Below are positions 33,160 to 42,343 of a DNA stretch of 64,000 bases, piece by piece. Numbering within the stretch: position 1 is the stretch's first letter; each line of letters begins with the position of its first letter. Source of the stretch: an uncultured Psychroserpens sp. (GTDB lineage Bacteria > Bacteroidota > Bacteroidia > Flavobacteriales > Flavobacteriaceae); assembly GCF_947500255.1 (NCBI RefSeq), contig NZ_CANMRL010000006.1, positions 186,001 to 250,000 of the forward strand. The letters run 5' to 3'. The position numbers were made by a program, and so were the translations under genes. The notes under the pieces are model-generated. The model was not told the DNA's origin, did not search any database, and saw nothing but the letters and a program-made list of their open reading frames with translations.

Positions 33160-35346
33160 TTATTTAGTAAATAATAACTCTCTGTACTTAGTTAAAGGCC
33201 AAAGTTCGTCGTCTACTAATAATTCTAATTTATCACAGTGGTATCTAATATCGTCAAAAAGAGGCTTAACATTAAAACAATAGGCGTCTGCCTTTTTTTC
33301 TAAATTCTCAATAGCATTAGCTTTTTTTCGCTCTTCCGTCATTTTAGTAACATTAGAATTAATGCCTTCAATATGACTTGAGATCTCTTCGATGAGATTA
33401 AGTTGTTCCTTAGCCAATGTCTTGAAAGAGCTACCATATATTTCTTTAAGTCCTTTGACATTATCTATTAAAATGTTTTGATAACGAACTGCGGTTGGTA
33501 CAACATGATTTCGTGCAATATCACCTAGCACACGTCCTTCAATCTGAATTCGCAACACATACTCTTCCATTTCAATCTCATATCTCGCTTCACTCTCAAT
33601 CTTATTCATAACGCCTAAATCATCAAAAAGACGAATTGCTTTTTGAGATACTTTAGCTTTCAATGCTTCTGGTGTTGTTTTGTTATTACTTAACCCGCGC
33701 TTTTTAGCCTCTTTCTCCCAAGCTTCGCCATAGCCATTTCCTTCAAAAAGAATAGGTTTTGACATCTTTATGTATTCTCTTAATACATTAAAAATAGCAT
33801 CATCCTTCTTCATGTTACTTTTAGAAATCAATTGCTCCACCTCATCCTTAAAATCAATTAATTGCTTCGCCACAATGGTGTTTAAAATGGTCATAGGGTT
33901 TGCACAATTTGCAGTAGATCCTACAGCTCTAAACTCAAATTTGTTTCCTGTAAATGCAAAAGGTGATGTTCTATTTCGGTCTGTATTATCTAGTAATACA
34001 TCCGGAATTTTACCAACCACATTTAATTTAAGGTCTGTTTTTTCTTGAGGCGACAACTTTCCATTAGTTACATTTTCCAACTCATCAAGCACTTTTGTTA
34101 ATTGCGCTCCAATAAACACCGAAATAATAGCAGGTGGCGCTTCATTAGCACCTAAGCGATGATCATTACTTGCCGAGGCAATAGCTGCTCTCAATAATTC
34201 TTCATTATCATGTACGGCTTTAATCGTATTTACAAAAAATGTAAGGAATTGTAAATTACTCATTGGTGTTTTTCCTGGGCTCAATAAGTTAACACCTGTG
34301 TTTGTTCCCAAACTCCAATTATTATGCTTCCCAGAACCATTAACACCTGCAAAAGGTTTCTCATGGAATAACACTTTAAAATTGTGACGCTCCGCAACTT
34401 TATCCATCACATCCATTAATAATGAATTGTGATCGACAGCCAAATTAGCTTCATCATAGATTGGCGCCAATTCGAACTGGTTAGGTGCAACCTCATTATG
34501 CCTGGTCTTTACAGGAATTCCTAACAACATACATTCGGTCTCCAAATCACGCATGTAAGCCATGGCTCTATTAGGTATAGTACCAAAATAATGATCATCC
34601 AACTGTTGTCCTTTAGCAGGAGAATGTCCTAAAAGTGTACGACCAGTTAATACAATATCTGGTCTGGACATTGCCAAACCACTATCTATTAAAAAGTATT
34701 CTTGTTCCCAACCAAGTGATGCATTTACCTTCTTTACGTTTTTATCAAAATATTTACAAACGGCTACTGCTGCTGAATCTACAGCTTGAAGTGCACGCAA
34801 CAAAGGCGTTTTATAATCTAAAGCTTCTCCTGTATACGCTACAAAAACAGTTGGTATACATAATGTAGTTCCATAAATAAATGCTGGAGACGTCGGATCC
34901 CAAGCTGTATAACCTCGAGCTTCAAAAGTATTTCTTATACCTCCATTTGGAAAACTTGACGCATCTGGTTCTTGCTGAACGAGTTGACCTCCTCCAAACT
35001 TTTCTATTGAAAGCCCGTTACCAATTGTTTCGAAAAAAGCATCATGTTTTTCTGCAGTTGCTCCTGTCAATGGTTGAAACCAATGTGTGTAATGTGTAGC
35101 GCCTTTTGAGATAGCCCACTCTTTCATACCTGTTGAAATGTGATCGGCTACAGTTCTATCTATTTTAGAGCCATCGCTAATAGCATCCATTACACTTTCA
35201 AATGCTTCTTTAGTCAAGTACTGTCGCATTGTTGACTCATTAAAAACATTAGCTCCAAAGATTTCAGAACGTCTTGTGTTTTCTTCAATATGAATAGGTC
35301 GATGGTTAAATACTTCTTTTAACGCATGAAATCTTAGAGTAGACAT
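33160..35346 (-). CDS. glnN: glutamine synthetase type III
   Basis: 728 residues, the characteristic length of GSIII. Typical marks: RPIHIEENTRRSEIFG near the N-terminus, HWFQPLTGATAEKHDAF, GWEQEYFLID, TRHNEVAPNQFELAP, HEKPFAGVNGSGKHNNWSLG and RTSPFAFTGNKFEFRAVG. It makes glutamine from glutamate, ammonia and ATP as a large oligomer in the cytosol. It is divergent from a second, GSII-type synthetase (190 bp between starts), with two exact -7 elements at 35363-35384 and a palindrome at 35414-35429. Nitrogen control of both genes is likely (inference). The symbol glnN is used by analogy. Confidence 0.94.
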   Translation of the reverse strand: MSTLRFHALKEVFNHRPIHIEENTRRSEIFGANVFNESTMRQYLTKEAFESVMDAISDGSKIDRTVADHISTGMKEWAISKGATHYTHWFQPLTGATAEKHDAFFETIGNGLSIEKFGGGQLVQQEPDASSFPNGGIRNTFEARGYTAWDPTSPAFIYGTTLCIPTVFVAYTGEALDYKTPLLRALQAVDSAAVAVCKYFDKNVKKVNASLGWEQEYFLIDSGLAMSRPDIVLTGRTLLGHSPAKGQQLDDHYFGTIPNRAMAYMRDLETECMLLGIPVKTRHNEVAPNQFELAPIYDEANLAVDHNSLLMDVMDKVAERHNFKVLFHEKPFAGVNGSGKHNNWSLGTNTGVNLLSPGKTPMSNLQFLTFFVNTIKAVHDNEELLRAAIASASNDHRLGANEAPPAIISVFIGAQLTKVLDELENVTNGKLSPQEKTDLKLNVVGKIPDVLLDNTDRNRTSPFAFTGNKFEFRAVGSTANCANPMTILNTIVAKQLIDFKDEVEQLISKSNMKKDDAIFNVLREYIKMSKPILFEGNGYGEAWEKEAKKRGLSNNKTTPEALKAKVSQKAIRLFDDLGVMNKIESEARYEIEMEEYVLRIQIEGRVLGDIARNHVVPTAVRYQNILIDNVKGLKEIYGSSFKTLAKEQLNLIEEISSHIEGINSNVTKMTEERKKANAIENLEKKADAYCFNVKPLFDDIRYHCDKLELLVDDELWPLTKYRELLFTK

Positions 35347-35362
35347 AAAATATATTGTTTAT

Positions 35363-35384
35363 CAAATTTAACAGGGCAAAAATA
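35363..35384 (-). promoter_or_regulatory. two -7 elements of the GSIII gene
   Basis: On the minus strand TATTTTTG (35377-35384) and TAAATTTG (35363-35370) are both exact TAnnTTTG. The gene may have two start sites. Confidence 0.5.
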
Positions 35385-35413
35385 ATCAATATTTAAAAAA
35401 ATACACGATTAAC

Positions 35414-35429
35414 CCCTAAAAAAATAGGG
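35414..35429. promoter_or_regulatory. palindrome CCCTA-N6-TAGGG between two glutamine synthetases
   Basis: CCCTA AAAAAA TAGGG is a perfect 16-bp dyad in the 190-bp divergent region. A further half-site, ACCCC, occurs in AATACCCCTC around 35461-35470. The dyad is placed about 30-45 bp upstream of the GSIII -7 elements and about 110 bp from the GSII start, fitting a nitrogen-responsive operator. No regulator is encoded nearby. Confidence 0.5.
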
Positions 35430-35536
35430 TATAAACAATTGTTAATAACATTTTATCTAAAATACCCCTCTTTTTTTTGACCAAAACATAAAAATTATAA
35501 TATTTGTGCTTTCAATTTTTAAAAAATTAAAACAGC

Positions 35537-36550
35537 ATGAGCAAATCGAAATTAGAATACATTTGGTTAGACGGACATGAACCAACACAAAACATGAGAA
35601 GTAAGACTAAAGTAGAAGATGACTTTAGCGGAAAACTAGAAGACTGTTCTGTATGGTCTTTTGATGGATCATCAACCGAACAAGCAGAAGGCGGATCTTC
35701 TGATTGTCTTTTAAAACCTGTTGCTATTTACCCTGATCCAACACGAAAGAATGGTTATTTGGTAATGTCTGAAGTATTAAACTCTGATGGTACACCTCAT
35801 CCTTCAAATGCTAGAGCCACAATTGATGACAATGACAATGATTTCTGGTTTGGTTTTGAGCAAGAATACTTCTTAATGGATACTAAAACTGATCTACCTT
35901 TAGGTTTTCCAAGAGGTGGATTCCCAGGACCACAAGGAAAGTACTACTGCTCAGTTGGTGGTCGTTATACTTGGGGAAGAGATTTTGTTGAAGAACATGC
36001 AGACCTATGTATTGCTGCTGGATTGAACTTCGAAGGTATTAACCAAGAGGTAGCTCCAGGCCAATGGGAATTTCAATTATTTGCTAAAGGCGCAAAGAAA
36101 GCTGGTGATGAAATTTGGGTAGCCCGCTATTTATTGGATCGTTTAACTGAAAAGTATGGTTACTACATTGAATATCATCCAAAACCAATTAAAGGTGATT
36201 GGAATGGTTCAGGAATGCATGCTAATTTCTCCAATACAACTTTAAGAACTTGTGGTAGTGAGGACACTTACAGAAAAATCTGTGAAGCTTTCAGACCAGT
36301 TACAGATGAGCACATGGATGTTTATGGTGCCTTTAATGATGAGCGTTTAACAGGCTTACATGAAACTGCCCATGTATCTGATTTTTCATATGGAATTTCA
36401 GATCGAGGAGCTTCTATACGTATTCCTATTATTACTGTTGAAAAAGGCTGGAAAGGTTGGTTAGAAGATCGTCGTCCTGCATCAAACGGTGATCCTTATA
36501 AAATTGCTGGTCGTATTATTAAAACTGTAAAATCTGCTAATATCAGCTAG
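35537..36550 (+). CDS. glnII: glutamine synthetase, GSII (eukaryotic-like) type
   Basis: 337 residues, near the GSII size and much shorter than GSI (about 470). GSII signatures: EYIWLDG at the start, WSFDGSSTEQAEGGSSD, WFGFEQEYFLMD, GINQEVAPGQWEFQ, and the ATP region DWNGSGMHANFS, with SDFSYGISDRGASIRIP near the end. It catalyses the same ATP-dependent amidation of glutamate as the divergent GSIII. Having GSII and GSIII back-to-back suggests differential use under nitrogen limitation. A terminator follows at 36572-36608. Confidence 0.93.
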   Translation: MSKSKLEYIWLDGHEPTQNMRSKTKVEDDFSGKLEDCSVWSFDGSSTEQAEGGSSDCLLKPVAIYPDPTRKNGYLVMSEVLNSDGTPHPSNARATIDDNDNDFWFGFEQEYFLMDTKTDLPLGFPRGGFPGPQGKYYCSVGGRYTWGRDFVEEHADLCIAAGLNFEGINQEVAPGQWEFQLFAKGAKKAGDEIWVARYLLDRLTEKYGYYIEYHPKPIKGDWNGSGMHANFSNTTLRTCGSEDTYRKICEAFRPVTDEHMDVYGAFNDERLTGLHETAHVSDFSYGISDRGASIRIPIITVEKGWKGWLEDRRPASNGDPYKIAGRIIKTVKSANIS

Positions 36551-36571
36551 ATTAATAACTATTTTGTTCAT

Positions 36572-36608
36572 AAAAGCGTCTTCTTTTATTGAGAAGGCGT
36601 TTTTTTTA
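36572..36608 (+). terminator. terminator of the GSII gene
   Basis: GCGTCTTC (36576-36583) pairs with GAAGGCGT (36593-36600), two of the pairs being G-U, and a run of T follows to 36608. It reaches into the end of the convergent antiporter gene. Confidence 0.72.
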
Positions 36609-37553
36609 TGCTTGAGATTTAAAAGCCAAAAAGATAAATGTACCATATGCCGCCACCAATAGCAAACCTTTATATCTTGATATTTGAAATCGCTTCGGAA
36701 TAAAAATTAATAAAATCAATACTGCAGCGAAAGCGAGCATCCAAAAAATATCATGCTCTAAAATAGAGACATCTGTCACTGGAATTGTTTTCACAATAGA
36801 AGTTAAGCCAAGCACAGAACCAATATTAAAGATGTTTGAACCGATTAAATTTCCTAAGGACAACGCTTTTTCTTTTTTTACAGCAGCAATAACAGATGCC
36901 GCTAACTCTGGAACACTCGTACCAATTGCTATAACAGTTGCCGCAATTACGGCTTCACTAACTTCTAAAGCTCTCGCTAGATCTTTTGCTCCATCTACCA
37001 ACCATTCAGATCCAAAATAGAGAGCAGCTGCTCCAATAAGCAACCACATCGCAATTTTAAAGTTTGAAACTATAGCTAAGTTCTCATCAATAGCTTCGGT
37101 AGAGGTATCTTTTTTTGCAGATCGTATAAGTACAATTAAAAAAATAATTAATGCTATAAATAGTGTACCACCTTCAATTGGAGATAACTGATTGTCATTA
37201 CTCAAAAAATAATATAATGCTATTGAAAACATCATCATAACTGGCCAGTTAAGCTTATAAAATGACTTGTCTACAGCTATAGAACTCACAAGAGCTGTAA
37301 TTCCTAGAACGAGACCAATGTTAGCAATATTAGAACCAATAACATTATTTATAGCGATTGCTGGAGACTCATTTAATGCCGCATTTAAACTCACCAATAA
37401 CTCTGGAGCTGATGTTGCAAAACTCACCACTGTCATTCCAATAACCATTTTTGAAATACTCAATTTAAATGACAATGCGACAGATGAGCGCACTAAAAAC
37501 TCACCTCCTATTACCAATAACATCAATCCTAGAATTATCCAGACTAAGCTCAT
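36606..37553 (-). CDS. calcium/sodium antiporter (CaCA, YrbG type)
   Basis: 315 residues, ten to eleven membrane helices in two homologous halves. The ion-binding alpha repeats are visible as GMTVVSFATSAPELLVSL near residues 39-56 and AATVIAIGTSVPELAASV near 203-220. An acidic cytosolic loop (KKDTSTEAIDENL) sits between the halves. It exchanges Ca2+ for Na+ or H+ across the inner membrane. Monocistronic. The symbol is left empty because the YrbG/other CaCA distinction cannot be decided by eye. Confidence 0.9.
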   Translation of the reverse strand: MSLVWIILGLMLLVIGGEFLVRSSVALSFKLSISKMVIGMTVVSFATSAPELLVSLNAALNESPAIAINNVIGSNIANIGLVLGITALVSSIAVDKSFYKLNWPVMMMFSIALYYFLSNDNQLSPIEGGTLFIALIIFLIVLIRSAKKDTSTEAIDENLAIVSNFKIAMWLLIGAAALYFGSEWLVDGAKDLARALEVSEAVIAATVIAIGTSVPELAASVIAAVKKEKALSLGNLIGSNIFNIGSVLGLTSIVKTIPVTDVSILEHDIFWMLAFAAVLILLIFIPKRFQISRYKGLLLVAAYGTFIFLAFKSQA

Positions 37554-37642
37554 TCAATTTAAATTTTTGCGAAGATAGCATAATTTATAGAGTGTCAATT
37601 ACTTTAATTCATGCTAATTCAATGTAAATAAAACTTAAATTT

Positions 37643-37696
37643 TAGTTAAATAACTAAATAAATAGTTGTATAACTATAAAAATAGTTATAGGTTTG
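37643..37696 (+). promoter_or_regulatory. BlaI-type operator/promoter with three TAGTTA dyads
   Basis: TAGTTA AA TAACTA (37643-37656), AACTA-N6-TAGTT (37652-37667) and the perfect 18-bp TAACTAT AAAA ATAGTTA (37671-37688) overlap or abut. The last dyad fills the spacer between TTG (37666-37668) and the exact -7 element TAGGTTTG (37689-37696), a 20-bp gap. A protein bound there would block the polymerase. The gene immediately downstream encodes a BlaI-type repressor, so autoregulation is very likely. Confidence 0.78.
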
Positions 37697-37721
37697 TAGA
37701 GCAATCAAAAAATCAGTAATC

Positions 37722-38081
37722 GTGCAAAAACTTACAAACAAAGAAGAAGAGATTATGCACATCTTATGGAAGCTTGAAAAAGGCTTTGTTAAAGATGTAC
37801 TTGCAGAGATAAACGAAGATAAACCACATTACAATACCTTATCTACCATTATTAGAAACTTGGAAGAAAAAGGCTATGTAAGTTATAATGCTTATGGTAA
37901 AACACATCAATACTTCCCTATTGTAAGTAAAGAAGCCTATAAAGAACGGTTTATGAATACAGCTATTGAGAATTACTTTAACAATTCGTATAAGAACGTT
38001 GTGTCATTTTTTGCTAAGGAAGAAAAAATAAGTGTTGATGAACTTAAAGAGATTATCGCTTTAATAGAAAAAAAGAAATAA
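37722..38081 (+). CDS. BlaI/MecI/CopY-type repressor
   Basis: 119 residues, start codon GTG at 37722, chosen because the family usually begins with M-x-x-L-T-x-x-E (here MQKLTNKEEEIMHILW). The winged HTH reads LEKGFVKDVLAEINEDKPH, YNTLSTIIRNLEEKGYVSY. A C-terminal dimer helix is present (FFAKEEKISVDELKEIIALI). It represses its own operon and is cut or released by the partner M56 membrane protease. It ends 2 bp before the protease gene. Confidence 0.9.
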   Translation: MQKLTNKEEEIMHILWKLEKGFVKDVLAEINEDKPHYNTLSTIIRNLEEKGYVSYNAYGKTHQYFPIVSKEAYKERFMNTAIENYFNNSYKNVVSFFAKEEKISVDELKEIIALIEKKK

Positions 38082-38083
38082 TT

Positions 38084-40309
38084 ATGGACTATTTACTTAA
38101 AGCATCTGCTGTACTATTAATATTCTATTTATGCTATCAATTGTTTTTGCAACGGGAAACTTTTTTCCAAGCTAATCGTTGGTTTTTATTATCAGGATTG
38201 GTATTTGCAAGTTGTATTCCACTTGTTGTTATTCCTAATTACGTCGAGTACACAGCGACGAATCTTTCAGGTTTTACCTTCGCCACAGATACGACTATTC
38301 CCGTAGCGGTTAACAATGTTGCAATAGAAACTGAACCATTTGATTACACACAATTGATTATTTGGACCTATCTTATCGGTATTTTATTTTTCTTCGGAAA
38401 ATTAGCTATCGAATTTTTATCGCTCCGAAAAATTCTAAAAACTAGTCAGATACGATTCTCGAGCTCATACAAACTTCTAGAAACGAAAGCTCAAGTTGCT
38501 CCGTTTTCATTTTTTAATCGCATCGTGTATAATCCTAGCCTATTCAAAGACGATGAGCTAGCACATGTGATCAATCATGAAAAAGTACACACTAAAGAGT
38601 TACACTCTATAGATACTATTGTTGCTCAAATCTCATGCATTCTATTTTGGTTTAATCCAATTATTTGGCTCTATAAGAAAGCATTACAGCAAAATTTAGA
38701 ATTTATAGCCGACCAAAAAGCACAATACATATCCGAATGCGATATAAGCTATCAAACAGTTTTATTAAAAGCTAGCGTGAAAAACCATCAACTAGCATTT
38801 ACAAATAATTTTTACACATCATTAATTAAAAAACGAATTGTTATGTTACACAAATCAAAATCAAACAAAATTAACCAACTTAAGTTCTGTCTGGTACTTC
38901 CTTTATTAGCTCTTTTTATGATGAGTTTCAATACAGAAACTATATATATTGAAGTGCCTTCAGAAGAAAAAACTGAAGCCGAATATCTCATTCCTCAAAC
39001 TGGTGATATAGAGATAGTCATCACTAAAGACACGACCGACGAACAATTAAAAAAGCTTAAAGAACGATTAGAAGACAAAGGTATTACGTTCACTTACTCT
39101 AATCTCAAACGAAATAAAGACGGTCAAATCACTAGTATTAAAACCGATTTTAAAAGTGCAGAACGTTCTTCTAATTACAACATCAATGGTGATGATGGGA
39201 TTAAAGCATTCCGTTTTAAAAGCACTAAAGATTCATTTAATATTGGCTCTTTAGACAAAGGGCAAAATGTATTTGTTTATGAAACCAAAGACGGAGAAGT
39301 AAAAACACAATCGACTGGTAGTAGTAATGTATATGTTTTTGAAAGTGATGATGAGGATGGACAAAAAAAGACTTCTAAAGTAAGAATCAAAACCTCTAGT
39401 GGAGACGAACCAATAATTATAGAACAAAAAGCAGGACAAAATTTTTGGGTTAAAGAAAATGGAAAAAAAATAAGGATTAATGCTTCGGAAAATGGAAAGC
39501 GTAATATTTTTATTTCTGAATCAGATGACCCACTATTTATTATAGATGGTAAGGTTGTAGAGAAAGCTGACTTTGAAGATGTCGATTCTGAACAAATCCA
39601 ATCCATAAATGTATTAAAAGGTACAACAGCTGTGCAATCTTATGGTGGCAAAGCTAAGAATGGGGTTGTGGTAATGACCAAAAAAGGAGGAGCAAATAAA
39701 TTTGTAGTAAGAGAAGTTGGTAAAAGTAATACTATTGGTACTTACGAATTTATCCAATCTGATGGCGAACAACCACTTATTATTGTTGATGGGAAAGCTA
39801 TTACTTCTGGAAAAATAAGTGATATCGACCCTAATGTTATTAATAGTATTGATGTTATAAAAGACAAAAGAGCTGTTAAGGTCTATGGAGAAGAAGGAAA
39901 GAATGGTGTTGTAGTTATCAATACGAAATCGCCTAAAGTAGTTACTGGATATAGAACTGGAACTGTTGTAAAAGGACATATAAGTCCTATAGTTGTTGAA
40001 ACCAAAGGGTCATATGCATATGTTATAGGAGATGATTATAGCACAGCAGAATTCATTATCTCCAAAAACTCTTCTGACGCCTTTTTAAAACAACAGAAAA
40101 ATGAATTAAAAAAGCATGGTATAGATGCAAAATTCTCTAAAGTTCGACGTAATAAAGCTGGCGAAATAACCAGTATAAAAATTACACTTAACGACAAGAA
40201 AGGTAGTAAATCAACATCGAGTTGGAAAGAAAAAGATCAAGCTATTCCTGATATTGTCATGGGGAAATCTCAGGGGGAAAGTTTATTTATAAGAGCCATA
40301 GGTAATTAA
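38084..40309 (+). CDS. M56-type BlaR1-like membrane protease with TonB-plug-like repeats
   Basis: 741 residues. Residues about 1-290 are a four-helix membrane region with the cytosolic zinc-protease motif HEKVH at 165-169 and ADQK further on (LEFIADQKAQY), followed by a fourth helix FCLVLPLLALFMMSF. The remainder is extracytoplasmic: a beta-rich segment, then two repeats resembling the plug domain of TonB-dependent receptors, LFIIDGKVVEKADFEDVDSE with GGKAKNGVVVMTKKG (about 482-540) and LIIVDGKAITSGKISDIDPN with EEGKNGVVVINTK (about 563-620). Two copies of a DTT/KNxxKxxGITFxYSxLKRNKDGEITSIK-like motif (about 305-355 and 660-700) also repeat. Probable signal sensor that inactivates the BlaI-like repressor. 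The signal is unknown; no beta-lactamase lies nearby. Confidence 0.86.
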   Translation: MDYLLKASAVLLIFYLCYQLFLQRETFFQANRWFLLSGLVFASCIPLVVIPNYVEYTATNLSGFTFATDTTIPVAVNNVAIETEPFDYTQLIIWTYLIGILFFFGKLAIEFLSLRKILKTSQIRFSSSYKLLETKAQVAPFSFFNRIVYNPSLFKDDELAHVINHEKVHTKELHSIDTIVAQISCILFWFNPIIWLYKKALQQNLEFIADQKAQYISECDISYQTVLLKASVKNHQLAFTNNFYTSLIKKRIVMLHKSKSNKINQLKFCLVLPLLALFMMSFNTETIYIEVPSEEKTEAEYLIPQTGDIEIVITKDTTDEQLKKLKERLEDKGITFTYSNLKRNKDGQITSIKTDFKSAERSSNYNINGDDGIKAFRFKSTKDSFNIGSLDKGQNVFVYETKDGEVKTQSTGSSNVYVFESDDEDGQKKTSKVRIKTSSGDEPIIIEQKAGQNFWVKENGKKIRINASENGKRNIFISESDDPLFIIDGKVVEKADFEDVDSEQIQSINVLKGTTAVQSYGGKAKNGVVVMTKKGGANKFVVREVGKSNTIGTYEFIQSDGEQPLIIVDGKAITSGKISDIDPNVINSIDVIKDKRAVKVYGEEGKNGVVVINTKSPKVVTGYRTGTVVKGHISPIVVETKGSYAYVIGDDYSTAEFIISKNSSDAFLKQQKNELKKHGIDAKFSKVRRNKAGEITSIKITLNDKKGSKSTSSWKEKDQAIPDIVMGKSQGESLFIRAIGN

Positions 40310-40344
40310 AAAAAAAGCCCAAACTAAAGTTTGGGCTTTTTTTT
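40308..40344. terminator. bidirectional rho-independent terminator
   Basis: A-run plus AGCCCAAAC, loop TAAA, GTTTGGGCT plus T-run. A long stem between the convergent genes ending at 40309 (+) and 40343 (-). Confidence 0.88.
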
Positions 40345-42322
40345 ATTCTATAATGAGTTTTTTAGTCGTTGTTTTATTTTTTGAGGCTATTTGAAGTACA
40401 TATATACCACTTGCTAAATTAAGATTCAATAAGCGATCTTCGTTAAGTACTACTGTTTTAATTTGCCTTCCTTCTATTGAAAATACACTTAACACTGCTT
40501 CATTTTCTAATCCTTTAATTGAAATAGTCCCTTTACTTGGGTTAGGAAAAATTTTAATTGCATTTTCATCTAACTCTGACACACTTAATTGTTGATCCCA
40601 TGTATCACCTACGTTAGTTCCCCAAATATACTCTACTAGATCGGGTTGATCAATAAACGGATTTCGGTTAAATTGCCAATTATAAACAATATTATTACGA
40701 TTCATTTCAAAATCATCTGGAGGATCATTTCTATGCCAATCCAATAGTGTTGCGAGATCACCTAATTCCCCTGGTCCGTTTTCTGGGAAACCATTAACTA
40801 CTTGCAAGCCATTATATCTAATTTCCATATACAAAACACTTCTAGCAACATCTCCGTAGAAGCTTCCTTGGGTTGCTACTGGTCCAGTATATTGGCCATA
40901 ATGTTGATTTCCTCTTGCGCTATTTTCTGGTCCATCAGCAGCACGAAGTGCATGTGCATCCGAATTTCCATGACGTAGGGAATCAGCTTTGGTAGTCCAA
41001 AACACATCAATCCCATCAGCAATTTCATCTTCTTCAATATCAAAAAAACCGCCTCTAGAACGTGGATACGTATGTTCTCGATTCCATTTTCCGTTATTAT
41101 CAGATCCTGTTTGTAAGTCTAACTTAGCGCGACCTTGCTCTGTATACAATAACCAGACTTGATTACTATTTAGCGGATTTTGATCGGCATTTACCAATAT
41201 ATCTAGCACATCAGCATAGGTCTGAGCTCTCACCACATTTGGATCAGCTATAATGTCTTGTAAAGCCTGACGTAAATCAGTATCTGCCAACCCATCTAGT
41301 GAATTGTAATAACCAGTAGGTTGTGTGCTTGTTACATTTCCGAAGGTAGGATTTAAAGGTGTTCCAAAATTAGCCATAGTAAAATCGTTGTCTACTATAC
41401 GAATTTCTAGATTACTATTAAGCTCTAAATACTCTGCAGGCAAACTCTCAAATCGAATACGTGTCACTTCATCACCTTCATCATCCATATCATCAACTAA
41501 AGTAATTGTTGTGGATGCCATACTTTGACTTACAGGAATTGAAATCATAGTATTTCCAGTAAAATCAGAGGTATTAAAACCCAAATTATCAAGAAGGATA
41601 TTAAAGTTTAAGGCTTCAGTAACTGGTGTTTCAGTAGTAAATGTAATATCGAAACTATCATCTTCATTGTATTGAGTTTGAGCGACACTAATACTAACAC
41701 CATTGAGTACTACACCGCTTCCATCATTAAGTTGTCTTGGTGTGGGCGTTGTCGCTGTATAAGAAACATTATTGCCCATATCAACAAATCGTTGAATTGA
41801 ATTTGTATTATTTCCAGGCCCTTCATTAATTTGTTGAATACTAGCAAATCTAGGATCCTGATTAAAAATTGCAATCATATCTGCATCATCAGCATCTGCT
41901 GTTCCATAGATTAATACATCAACCAAATTATCAATGGTTGCAACTGTTTGTTCGGGAAAGTCAGTATCATCTGCCTGATAAATAGCAACAGCATCAGCAC
42001 CATTTTGAAATACATTTTCTGAAATGAGCAATTGAGGGACTGGACTTACAGAGTTACTACCAATTAGTAATAATCCATTAATATCGGTCTCATAGCCATC
42101 AAGATCAATGGTAAAGTAGCTGGAATTCATTCCTGAGCTAGAACCATTAAAGAAGACAACAACATAGCCGTCTAATGCAAAGTTTGGTGTATCACTTAAA
42201 AGTTCTAGAAATTCCATATTATCAACTCCAGGAGTGTCACAATCTAATTCGTTAATAACGACTTGTGAAAATGTGAGTTGCATAAAACATATGGAAATGA
42301 AATATAATAGCGGTGTTTTCAT
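40343..42322 (-). CDS. type IX-secreted endonuclease I with lamin-tail and Calx-beta domains
   Basis: 659 residues. Signal peptide (MQLTFSQ). Lamin-tail-like domain about 22-165 (VVINELDCDTPGVDNMEFLEL, VVFFNGSS). Calx-beta-like segment about 205-310 (VAQTQYNEDDSFDITF, DDMDDEGDEVTRI). Endonuclease I about 325-575, with the active-site region NREHTYPRSRGGFF and HGNSDAHALRAADGPENSARGN. C-terminal sorting domain about 590-659: KIFPNPSKGTISI ending NKTTTKKLIIE, typical of type A cargo of the type IX secretion system. It probably degrades extracellular DNA for nutrient use. An exact -7 element is at 42336-42343. Confidence 0.92.
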   Translation of the reverse strand: MKTPLLYFISICFMQLTFSQVVINELDCDTPGVDNMEFLELLSDTPNFALDGYVVVFFNGSSSGMNSSYFTIDLDGYETDINGLLLIGSNSVSPVPQLLISENVFQNGADAVAIYQADDTDFPEQTVATIDNLVDVLIYGTADADDADMIAIFNQDPRFASIQQINEGPGNNTNSIQRFVDMGNNVSYTATTPTPRQLNDGSGVVLNGVSISVAQTQYNEDDSFDITFTTETPVTEALNFNILLDNLGFNTSDFTGNTMISIPVSQSMASTTITLVDDMDDEGDEVTRIRFESLPAEYLELNSNLEIRIVDNDFTMANFGTPLNPTFGNVTSTQPTGYYNSLDGLADTDLRQALQDIIADPNVVRAQTYADVLDILVNADQNPLNSNQVWLLYTEQGRAKLDLQTGSDNNGKWNREHTYPRSRGGFFDIEEDEIADGIDVFWTTKADSLRHGNSDAHALRAADGPENSARGNQHYGQYTGPVATQGSFYGDVARSVLYMEIRYNGLQVVNGFPENGPGELGDLATLLDWHRNDPPDDFEMNRNNIVYNWQFNRNPFIDQPDLVEYIWGTNVGDTWDQQLSVSELDENAIKIFPNPSKGTISIKGLENEAVLSVFSIEGRQIKTVVLNEDRLLNLNLASGIYVLQIASKNKTTTKKLIIE

Positions 42323-42335
42323 TGTATGTTTTTTA

Positions 42336-42343
42336 CAAATGTA
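42336..42343 (-). promoter_or_regulatory. -7 element of the endonuclease gene
   Basis: The minus strand reads TACATTTG, an exact TAnnTTTG, 14 bp before the ATG at 42322. Confidence 0.58.
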
